Of a DNA stretch of 64,000 nucleotides, positions 25,158 to 35,500 are shown piece after piece. The DNA lies in assembly GCA_022605955.1 (NCBI GenBank), contig JAKCOZ010000022.1, forward strand, positions 5,146,001 to 5,210,000, in the 5' to 3' direction. The notes beneath the pieces are model-generated. The model was not told the origin of the DNA. It was given only the letters and a program-made list of their open reading frames with translations, and searched no databases. This stretch comes from Rallus limicola (lineage: Eukaryota > Chordata > Aves > Gruiformes > Rallidae). The position numbers and the translations under genes were made by a program. Numbering within the stretch: position 1 is the stretch's first letter; each line of letters begins with the position of its first letter.

Positions 25158-25279
25158 GGGGCCGGGAAGGGCAGCCCCAGGGCCGGGAAGGGCAAACCAG
25201 GGCCCGGGAAGGGCAACCCCGAGGGTGAGAAGGGCGGCCCCGGGAAGGGCAACCCCGGAGGGCGAGAAGGGCAGCCCGG
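25158..25279 (+). repeat. G-rich ~20-bp minisatellite at the SUN1 CpG island edge
   Basis: Six imperfect copies of a 15-22 bp unit with the core GAAGGGCARCCC, starting GGGGCCGGGAAGGGC. Closely spaced GGG runs on the + strand make G-quadruplex formation plausible. Frames on both strands here are by-products of the repeat. Confidence 0.85.
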
Positions 25280-25454
25280 GGGGGGTAGGGGCCAGTCACC
25301 GCCGCCATAGCAGGCGGGCTGCCCCCCGAGGGGCGATTACCTGTGGGCGGGGCGAGCCAGACCGAGGCGGGGGGGCCGTTAGCGGCACGCGCCGCGCGGG
25401 GCGGGGTCTCCTGGCGGCCTCGGCAGAGGGGGCGGGGCGACGCCAATCTCAGCC

Positions 25455-25496
25455 GCCGCCGCCGGTCCTGCTGCTCCCTCGCTTCTCCGGCGCCAG
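25455..25496 (+). other. SUN1: Putative SUN1 non-coding exon 1 (3' end)
   Basis: GC-rich sequence just downstream of the CCAAT and GC boxes ends in the donor CGCCAG|GTAATC. The left limit is a guess. The coding ATG is about 7 kb away, so at least one 5' UTR intron is required. Confidence 0.4.
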
Positions 25497-27169
25497 GTAA
25501 TCGCCAGCCCAGGCACCGGCACCGCGGCTTCGTGTGCTCAGGGTACGTCATTTACTTGTTCCTTCTCTCCGGTTTCTAGGGGGGGACCCTCTCCGTCCTA
25601 AGGCTCTGGGGGCGTCCCCTTTCCCTCGCGGGTCAGGCCGCGCTTCCCCCGCCCTTCCTTGGAGCGTGCGTGGGAGGGGGGTTGCTGGCGAACAGCTTGG
25701 CGCCAGCCCGTTCCGGCCGCTGTCGCGCTGCCAGCCGCCCTCCCCCGTCCCCGCTTACTCGTCACCCGCTGACTGGCGGCAGCTGCCGCCCGCTCCCGCC
25801 TCGGCCCGTCCGCCCGCCACCGCTTCCCGCCGTGAGGGCCGGTCCCCGGGGCGAGGCGGGCTCCGGCGGCCGGAACCGCGTCAGGCAGCCTCCCGCCTAA
25901 GAGAGAGCCCTCGGGCCCTTGTGTCTCGTGTCTGCGTTCCCAGTGGGGCGATCCGCGTATTCCTCAGCCCGGACGCGGTCTGAGGGAGGCAGCAGGGCGT
26001 GGGGAGAGCGGGCTGGAGCGGCCGGGTCAAACGCTGACCTCTCCCTGGGGCCTGAACTTACCTGGCTTGGCGGTGTGGAGCTGGAAGGAGAGAGCCGGAC
26101 CTCTGCCGTAGCTGCCCGCCTTCTCGGGTGCCCCTCGGCCTGACGCTGGAAGCGTTTCCCTGTGGGAAGTAGCTATACTCTGCAGCTTTCCACTCGGATT
26201 TAGGAAGAATTGATAAGAGTGCTGCAGCGCCTGTGCTTGCTGCAGCTGCGAAGCTTTAGTTGCAAAGGTAATGTGCAGTATCAGCGGTGCCAGGCAGTGC
26301 CAAGCCTGTCTTTGCTGTCCCCCAGGTTGTCACCTCAGGGTGCCTGCTGTCAATGAACCGCTGCTGTGGGGAAAGTGTTGTTAGACAGCCAGGGGTTGTC
26401 TGTAAAAGAGTTTGGCCTCACCGAGTGGGTCATTGCTTGTAGTTTTACCGTAGAATACAGTATTTCAGTGTTGTGCCGGTTCCTAGATGATAGAGCTGTG
26501 CTCCTGATGCCATGATCAAGTTTGGTGGCTCTTCCGTATCCGCTGGGGCATCTGAAAAATGAAACTCCTCAGAGGCAGTGTCAGTTTTCCCACAGTCTCA
26601 AGAAGTTCTATATCTGCTGGAAAGAAAAAGCATTTGGTTTGCCTCATTTTATGTTTCTTTTTTTCCTTTCCTGTTTTTAAAATATCCCAGCTAGCAAACT
26701 CCAGGTCCTGTGTTTCCGCAATACTTGCATCCTCCTCCCTATCCCACTGTCTGGTTTTCAGTTTAATATTGCACAAAGGAAGTTAAATCTTTGCGCTTTT
26801 TTTCTTTTTTTTTTTTTTTTAATTTTTTTTTAAACTTTGGGCTTTGCAAGTGACTCTCACGGGCCAATGCTTCTGTTGAATTTCCAAGTCAATCTCAATG
26901 TCTGGTTCCTCCTCTCCCCTTGGGGGTTGTGTTGCTATTTGCTGATTTTCGTAATAATGTTACAGAAGTGAGTTGCCGGGGGGTGGGTGTTGCAAGTGCT
27001 CGGTACGGAGGCCCTTATGACAAGCTTAGGAAGCTCTTTACATCGATGTCTCGGTAAGGACGGTGTATAAGTACGGTGGAATCCACGCCGCTGCTGTGTG
27101 GCATCTCGGGTGTCTGGGCGCAGGAGCTCGCTGGGCAGAGGAAGGTGTCGGGTCGGCTCTGTTTGGTTA

Positions 27170-27850
27170 GTCGGTAGTGAGGTTGGGCAGGTGAGGCGTG
27201 CTGGGAACGTGAGGCGTTACGTCAGACGTGCCTCGTGCTGCCTGCCCGCGAGCTTACGGTAACGTAAACAGGAATGACGTGGGCGTGCGCGGTAAAGAAG
27301 CAAGGGCTCCAGCGCGGAGACGCTTGCCTGCCCGGGAGCCAAGGGGTTAACCCTGCGGGCCCGGCCGCGTCCAGTGAATTCAAACTCTGCCTCTGAGCGA
27401 TGGGGCGGCTCCGGGAGGCTGGGTCAGATCCGCCGGATCCTGCGGGCTTTGTTGGCCCGGGCAGCCATTTTGGGATCCTGCGGTGTGGCATGGAACAGTA
27501 TGTCCCGTCCGCGGGCAGCGCGCCCTGAGCCCGGCCCCCGGTTCCCCGGCCTCGCCTTCCTCTCCCTCTTCAGCCGGTGCCGCCGGGCCCCGCTATCCCG
27601 GAGGTGTACCCGGGCGAGCCCCGCAGCGCCCTGAACGCCGCCCCCCGTCCATCCCCCGCGGCTGCGGCAGCTCGGAGGGGCTGATGGGGGACGGCTTGAG
27701 CGCAGCGCCGGCTCGCTTTCCGTGCGGAGCGGGGGCTCAGCTGCGATCCGAGGCGGGTCTCCCGCTCGTCGCGGGGCTCGGGGTGTCGCCGTGCGGCGCT
27801 TCAGGCCGCTGCCCGCCTTAACAGCGGGCAGGCGTGTTCATTGTTTGACC
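27170..27850 (+). promoter_or_regulatory. CpG island 2, possible alternative SUN1 promoter
   Basis: A second CpG-dense block, separated from the first by about 1 kb of ordinary or T-rich DNA. It contains TTACGTCA (27217-27224, CRE-like) and TGACGTGG (27275-27282, UPRE/CRE half-site). Frames across it are compositional and I assign no protein. Confidence 0.5.
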
Positions 27851-30800
27851 GCAGCGGATGGTACGGCTGGGTTCTGCCCACCTTCCTCGCAAACACCGTG
27901 TGAAGGGGCGCCTGATGTGAGAGCGCAGTGTTTCTGCTTTGGGGTGAACCCCTTCTTGTTACTGTTCTGTTAGCGGCGTTTCACACCTGTGTTCGGGGCT
28001 CCTCGCCGTAATACTCAATGGTAACGTCTGCTGTGAAACGTCAGTGTTATTATTCTAATTTTCTGTTTCTTTGCTTGTGTGTTTCTGTTTTAAGGGAATA
28101 CTAAAGTTTTAAGAATGTGTGTTTTAATAAAATGTCGATTTTGCTTGGAGCTCTTTACTCTTCAGCCTGTTTAAACTACTAGTTAATTGGATATGTGGAA
28201 ACATTCTCTGTGGAGCATATTTACTTAGGGATTTGCACTATTTTAGTAAGAAGAGTAATTTCATTGGTTATTCTGAATAATAGTAGAAAATAAAATTTGA
28301 GATTTTAAGTTAAAATAGCTTGCTCTCAGGAACTGATAGGGTTGCATGCTCCAGTTTTGGTAGTGTTAATTATTAGCCCAAAAGTCTTGTATAGCTTTTT
28401 GTGATGCTAGTATGTCAAAGTCATTGTGACTTAAACTTAGTTCGTTTTCTTTAAAAGATGGAATAGGTTCTACTTGAAGTAGAAAACCTTGCTAAGACTT
28501 CATTTTTTTTAATCTCTTGTAATATAAAAATTATAAAGACAAGCTTTCTTGCCAACTAACAGGCTTCCTGGTGAGTGTTTCTATTCTGCCAGAGTCCCAT
28601 TTGTGAAACATCAGTTTAGCACTTTGTGACAAAGGTTGTTTGTGAGGAAATGCCTAGGTAGTATGATGGTGGAAGACTTATGTATCCAAAAAAGATGTCA
28701 GTAGAGGTTCACCCCTGTCCTTGCTGCTGCTTGTGGATTATGTGCAAGTGTATTTGGTGCTGCTTTGCCTCTTGTGATGTTTCTATGCATGGTTAATAGG
28801 CCACTATCAGAGCATCTCCTCACCTTCCATGAAAGCCAGGAAGTTTGCTGCAGCAGTGGTAGGGTTTCACTGAGGCTGGCTGATTCTGAAAGTGATTTTT
28901 CAGATGAGCAGGTTTATATTAGTGGCGTGTCTTGGTGTCACTCAGATGCTCCATAGCTCTCACCCTTTGGAGCCAGCCAAGGGACTTGGTGTGTAGGTGC
29001 TGCCTTGATTACATGCTGCCCCATGCTTCTGTGTGTCCTGACCAAATCAGAATCTGTGTCTTCGCTGCTGATATACTGTGACACCTGTTCAGTTGAATTG
29101 CAAGAAAGAGGTGATAACTTGAGGTGGTTTTTATCTGCTTCCCCAAAATGCAAAATAATCTAGCTGTTTCCTCTGCAGGAACGTGGAAGTTAGCTTGTAC
29201 GTTGAGGTGTGTCTTCTAGAATGCAAGCAGATCCTAGAAGTGTGAGCTTCTCTTTAGTTGCCTTTAAGATGTCTTACCAGTGTATTCTTATTTGGGTCTT
29301 TTCTTGATGGAACTACATGCCTAGTTCTTTCACTATGCATCCCTTAGTACTTAGAAATAGATCACAGAATCACAGAATGACTAGGTTGAAAAAGACTATA
29401 CGATCGAGTTCAACCATTCCTGCCCTGTACAATGGGATGCTCTGGGGATTCTGAAGAACAACAACAAAAAAAAGACTAGTTAAAATGCTTGCAGCAAAGC
29501 TGATACTAAAAGCCCACATCAATCCAAGTCCAAACAGGCCTGTGGTACCTAAATCAGAAATCAACATGAGTGAACAAATTAGAGGGTGCTACTGTCCTCC
29601 ACCCACCCCTGGTCTGGTCTGTAGTTCAAAGTTCTGCAGTAATAAGTGTGTCTCATATTTCTAAATAAATTGGGTTGATGATTTGCTGTGTGGATTTTGT
29701 TTCAAAGAAATTAACTGAAATGAAGATGTTGAACTAGTAGCTAGATTTTTTTTTTTTAAAATCCAGTTTTGTCATCTTACGTGTCTGTTCTTGAAAATTG
29801 TAGCAGTTTCCTCTGAAGATTATTTTCAAGTTCTATTTAAGTCAGTTAAGCCTGTTTTGTTGCTTTGCAAAACTGAGTAAAGGTTTTCCCCTTTGAGTCT
29901 GAATTAATTTTAGAACATCAGGCAAACAGTGAACCAAACCAAGGCCCTAAATCCTCTGAGTGATTTCTAATTACATTTAGATGGCTAAACTGTTACCTTC
30001 ACTGGCAATGTTGGTGCTATGAAAACCAGCTGTTAATAGACCTATGCATAAATAGCTTTGGGGCTCTTCAGTTAGCAGTGCCATTGTCAAGTCTAATACT
30101 AAACCCAATGATATGTTTCAAACATGATCAAATAAGAAATAGGACGTAAAATCTAGCATTTGATTTCTGAAGAAATCAAGTACAGAGGCAACTGGTGGGG
30201 GAAAGGAAAAGAACAGGAAAGAAGCTGACCCCACTATGTTGGTTTTGGAAGTCTGCCTGTGCCCTGCCTGTGTGGGTGGGAGAGGGAGGAGTGAGGTTGC
30301 TACCAAAAGCTGGCTCACGTGGCCGGGGTTTCCACGTGGGAAAATATTGCTGGGTGTCGAGCGTGTATCAGCTTTTGGTTTGACAGTTGGAAGCCAGGTT
30401 TGTTGATGAAGTGGTGTGTGCTAAGCAGTCAAGATCAGATCTAGTGGAAACTTAAGTAGGGGTTTCTCTAGCTTGGGGTTTCAAAATCTTGGGATAAACC
30501 AACTTTAAACAGATCAACATGAATTTAGTTTTGAGCTTCAGTAGGTGTATGTTTGAGAAATCTGTTTTGCTGCTGTTTGAAACAAGTGCTATCTGATGCT
30601 AAAAACATCCTTCATCTTGGAATTCACTGTACATTCACTTTTGTTACTGGGGAATCGTTGTTACTGTCTGGTTCCCATTTGCTGTGTTCTAAACCAAACT
30701 CATACTTCTTGTTAAAGTACAGCAGCAGTTATGTATTCTAGCAGTATTTGCTGCTTTCTCTAGCAAGAGTCAAACTGCTTTGCAGATACTTCCACACCAT

Positions 30801-32443
30801 TGATTTAAGCTTCCTCTAAACAAACCAACAAATTTTATATGCAAGCCAGTGAAAGCATTATGGCTCTGGGACAAGTGAGGTTTAGAGAACAATCCCAATG
30901 GAAGTGCTTTCCATACACATGGGGAGGGGGTGTTAATATTATAAATAACAGAAGTGAGAGACTTTATTTTTTCATTAATCCCCTAAATGCATGGAAGGTG
31001 CTTGCTTTCAGGCAGCCACAATGTTTGGGCCTGTAAGCTTAGATTTTTAGAAATGAGAAAAAAACCTCTGTTTTCAGTAGTAATGGAAATATTCTCCTGC
31101 CTTACTGACACCAGGATTTAGAGGCTACAGGTGGAGTAAGAGCATTTTAGTGCTACGTGTAGAGACTTGTTTTTTTGAACTAACACTACCTGTACCTGTG
31201 GCTCTGTGCTTCTTGCTATTTCTTAGGTCTATATGGCAATAGAAATAAAAATCTTATTTCAGCATAGAACAGTGCATCTCAAATGAGGTACTTGTTTATG
31301 CTTTCATTTATAAGAATGAAAGTGTAACTGGGATTATTTTTACCTCAGGTTTAGGCATATCAGTGCAGTTATGTAGAATATCTTTCACTGCTGTGAAACA
31401 GGAGCTGTAGATAATCTGAAAATAGCCAGGATTCTGCTTTCCAAATCATACAAATCCAGGACAGCCAAATCCCTGTTTATTAATTATGAATAACCTACTG
31501 TCGAATAATCTTTTCTAAAAAAGCAAAACTTTTCTTGTGGCTAATGGAGTTGAAAAAGGTTTTTTGCAAATATTTTGAACTTCCAAGTCAAATTGCAGAT
31601 AATGCCACAAGCAGTGACCTGTGTAGTTCTGAAGTTTTTTGGTACGACAGCATTAATGCTTGTTTTCTTCTTAAACTTACAGTACTTTTCAAAGACAAGT
31701 ATGGGTTGGGATTTTTGAAAGTGGGTGGCACTCTGGAAAATTTGCTTAATTCTACTGATGTGAGTCACTTTGCAGTTGGCTGTTCTGTTAGGATGTGTCT
31801 TCAGTGTGGGTTTTTTTTATAGTAGGAATAAGTTAACCAATACCAAATATTACAGTTTTATGTGAAATGAAGGAAACTTCCCTCCCTGCTTAGTGGATGG
31901 TGTTCAAAAGTTGTAGAATAAAATGATTTGACAGTATGTAAAAGCTTTCTCAAGTTTCATCTGTGTTAATCTTTGTTGTTGTGCAGAACAGCCTGTGCTT
32001 TGCTCAAAGGGCTTTCAAAACAAAACCCGTTGTAAAGAGATCTCTGAAAACACGGCAATGTAGCTTCTTAAGTCTTTGTGCTTAGCTTGTCAGAATGTAG
32101 CATCACTTAGTTCCCGAGGAAGTGTTGTAGGGTAGTTGTGGTAAGCATTGTGGTAAGGGTTTGGCTCTTGTTACAGTAAAGTTCCAGGGAACTTGGGCAT
32201 TGATGAAAATAGTGTCATAAAGTTGTGGTCAGAAATGCACTGAGCTTCATGCAGCAGTGATAAGGGATATCTAGCAGTAGCAGCAATACTGCTGAAATAC
32301 TGAGAGCTCCGTATTTCTAGTAACAGTAGGGTGGTTGTTTTTTATTTCCATACTTCCTAACACAGGCTGAACAGTGCAAGGGCTCTTACATTGACTTTAC
32401 TTAATTTAAGTCGTTCCATTACTCTATTTTCACCTTTTTACAG
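27851..32443 (+). other. SUN1: SUN1 5' intron region
   Basis: About 4.6 kb between CpG island 2 and the first coding exon. Besides a CR1 scrap at 29361 I see no element or coding exon. Additional non-coding exons may be hidden here but cannot be placed. Confidence 0.55.
29361..29435 (-). mobile_element. CR1 3'-end scrap, - orientation
   Basis: ATCACAGAATCACAGAATGA, then GGTTGAAAAAGACTATACGA and GAGTTCAACCATTCC. This is the terminal ~75 bp of an antisense CR1. Confidence 0.85.
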
Positions 32444-32444
32444 T

Positions 32445-32453
32445 ATGATTTGA
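32445..32453 (+). promoter_or_regulatory. SUN1: Minimal upstream ORF (ATG ATT TGA) in SUN1 5' UTR
   Basis: Directly after the acceptor TTTTTACAG|T lies ATGATTTGA, ending 10 bases before the SUN1 ATG. It is in the mature mRNA only if the acceptor at 32443 is used. An AG at 32457-32458 could act as a later acceptor and remove it. Confidence 0.5.
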
Positions 32454-32463
32454 AACAGTCAAC

Positions 32464-32540
32464 ATGGACTTTTCACGTCTACACACGTACACTCCTCCCC
32501 ATTGTCTGCCAGAGAACACTGGCTATACATATGCACTCAG
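32464..32540 (+). CDS. SUN1: SUN1 coding exon 1 (start)
   Basis: The exon probably begins at 32444 with 20 bases of 5' UTR. ATG 32464 has context GTCAACATGG, with C at -3... and G at +4. It encodes residues 1-25 (MDFSRLHTYTPPHC...YTYAL) plus two bases. The donor is CAG|GTGAGA. An in-frame or overlapping upstream stop does not conflict with this start. Confidence 0.93.
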
Positions 32541-35500
32541 GTGAGAACTCTTTTCTTCTTGTAGAGAAACTCTATGTTCTCTGAATGTTGTCAGTTCGGG
32601 AGAGTTTTGTTTTCATGGTAAGTATCTGTCTGCTTGGAGGAAACATGTCTGCTTTGGAAGTATCCGCTGTGTCCTAAAGGGAGAAAAGAATAACAGGACA
32701 ATGACTAAGATAATGACTCAGTGTTTATTAGTTGCTAGGAAGAACTAGTCTCCGCCTAGTTACAACTGCTGTTTTATTTCTAATAATACGTCAAAGTTCT
32801 TGGATGTTTCCTGGTGTGTCTTCTGTATGTGTGCTCTTTGGTGACTTGGCAGTGCTTGAAGGTGCTGATTGATGTGCACTCATTGCTGCTAGTGTGGAAC
32901 TCGGCTGGAAGTTACTTATGATTAGTTAGTTGTCTGGTTTTGGTTTTGTTCTTTAACCAAAAACCTGCTTGTTGGGTGAAAGTAAAATTGGTACTCTAAT
33001 GAACTCGGTTTTTCTTGTGACTTTTTTTCTTAAACTAACCATTGTTAGACTTTTTCTTAAACTAACCATTGTTAGACTTTTTCTTAAATCACTTCAATTT
33101 TCTAAACCTCTGTTGTGTGTTTGCTAGCTTTTATATTATGTATTCAAAATAAACATTGTGATGTCCATTTGAGCCTTTTAATAGAGCAGAATGTGGCTGT
33201 TGATTGAATCTAGCTTTTCCTGTGGTTGAGTTAGTAGATGTATTTTAAAGCAAGTGTACATCAACAAGCCTGAGTTATTGGCTTAGCTAACTTTTAAGTT
33301 TAAAATAAAATTTTGTTTGTTAGGATGCAGTTTGAGATTGCTTTTCTACTCTGCCTGTAAATTATTATTATATACTTAATGTGTATTAAAATACACATAT
33401 TTAGATTGCAGAATACATGGCTACTTGCCACTAAAACATAAGTTGGCAAACTCCAAATCACTAACTCTATATTCTTGCTTGCCTTGGTGTACTCTAAAAG
33501 TGTAGCATTGTCAGGTTTTGCTGCCGAGGGTGGGTTGTTTTGGCTACAACCTGATGTTGATGGTGCAAAATGGGAGGTGTTTTACGTTGCATGAATTAAG
33601 TTGCAGTGTTTCCTGTATTTTTATAACACTGGTAAAATGTTGGTGAAATTCGGGTGGCTTTACTGATTTCAAGAGCATAATGGACAATGAAAAGTTATTT
33701 CTGTGCCTTGTATCAGCCTGCAGATTTGCTATTATGTTACTAACTCCTTTTTACATAGCTCCACGTTGCAAATGTACCTGAAGAGACTGGCTATTCTATT
33801 GTAACTGTAACAGAAGGCAGCCTTCCCTAGTGGGAGCAACAAAACTAGATTTTGATTCTTCAGATTTAGACAGTGGTTTCTATGTCTCTGAGCCTATCTT
33901 TCTTAAAACAAGCTGTGAATTGACATCTAACTTGATTTCCTCAGTTGTTGCATGTGTCTGAAATAATACTGGTACATTTTACTGTAAAATCTTTTCCACA
34001 GCAACTAATCTTTCTTGCAGACAAGAGGGAATAAGTAGGTTTTAGTATTAAGAAATTAAGATTGACTTTTTTTCTCTTAATTATGTGTGTTTCCTGAAGC
34101 ATTAACAAAGTAAAGTTCAATGACTTGCTTAGACTAATCTGGGGTTAAAACCCTTCTGAGCTGGGTTTTTCTCCTTGCACGCTATTTTGTTGGGTAAGTT
34201 TTTGTTTCTCACTGAAGCAAACAAGAATACTACAGGAGCTCAGATTAATCTGCCAGGAAAGGAAGATGCCAAATGATAAATCCTATTTGAAGACTGGAGG
34301 ATAGTTCAGCATGACTTTGGGTTTTATGCAGAAGACAACTGGAGTACTTGACTTGCTACATAAACAGAGGTGGCTGTTTTGCAAAACTGAAACTTGTGCA
34401 GAGGCCTTTGCAGAAGGGGGATTATGTATCTTGAAACTTTTCAGCCTCCCTTTCAGTATGGGTGTTCAGAAGGGGATAGAGCTGGGTAAACTGAAATTTA
34501 ACTGAAACTTAATGAAGGCAAGTATAGCTAAACTAGGTCAAAATTAATTCATTGCAGTTCTTCCTTGTGTAGAATGGAAAGATGTGCACGTTCTTTCTTT
34601 GAAATTTTTTCTTGAAAAATTCTGTGAAGCCCCAAATAGTTGTCCCCTCATTATTTTACTACTTGGTACACTACCTGCTTTCAGGGTGTCAAGAGAGTAA
34701 ACTACAGTATTCTGAGCAGATTCTTAACTGTGTCTGATTGTTGAATCTGTGCAGAATGCTATGTATTATTGATGTAGCTCTTCCTACCTTGGGTCAAGCA
34801 GTATTTGAAGAATCCAAAGAAAGGGTGAGCTAGGCAGAGTTGCTAATCAGAAATATTTTCATAGAATGTTTTAGGTTGGAAACAACCTTAAAGATCCTCC
34901 CAGTTCCATGCCCCTGCCATGGGCACAGACACCTCCCACCAGCTCAGGGTGCCCAAAATCCTATTCAGCCTGGTCTTGAACCCTGCCGGGGATGCAGGGG
35001 CAGCCCCTGCTTCTCTGGGCACCCTGCCCCAGGGCTTCACAACCCAGAAGAATTTCTTCCTGATACCAAATCTAAATCTACCCTCTTCTAGTTTAAGCCC
35101 ATTCCCCCTTGTGCTGTAACTCGATGCTCTTGTCTCAAGTACCTCTCCAGCTTTCCTGGAGCCCCAAGCTCCAAGGTAGGTCTCCCCTGAGCCTTCTCTT
35201 CTTTGGGCTGAGCAACAACAATTCTCTCAGCCTGTCTTCATTTTCATGCTGTGGTTCATTCCTTCTCTCCCATGGACCTGTATTTGTTTTGCTGATGTTC
35301 TGATGTGGCTTGTTCTCTTTTTGCAATTCAATCTCTACAAAATCTTGTATGAGTTTCTGTAAAGAAATTGGCTCATGCTTGTGGCACTGCAGAAAGAGTG
35401 CAGTGAAGTTAGATACCACAAAGCTATTAATAGAGTTGGTTATGAACTATTAATAGAATCTATGTTAATACTCACTGGGATTACTGTGTATTCATAACTG

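Larger units (their letters stand above)
25130..26150 (+). promoter_or_regulatory. SUN1: SUN1 CpG island 1 / probable main promoter
   Basis: Dense CpG. GC boxes (GGGGCGGGG) lie near 25398-25406 and 25430-25438, and a CCAAT box at 25443-25447. A good donor (CCAG|GTAATC) follows at 25497. This layout suits a TATA-less housekeeping promoter with a short non-coding first exon. The TSS itself is not visible. Confidence 0.7.

Noticed and set aside
25012..25983. Open frames of 114-179 codons on both strands in the SUN1 CpG island
   Set aside because: They follow the G-rich minisatellite and CpG composition; repeats such as GRATP/PSRP mirror the DNA repeat and not a protein family.
27222..27973. Open frames in CpG island 2
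   Set aside because: Low-complexity composition, no splice partner, no resemblance to a known family.
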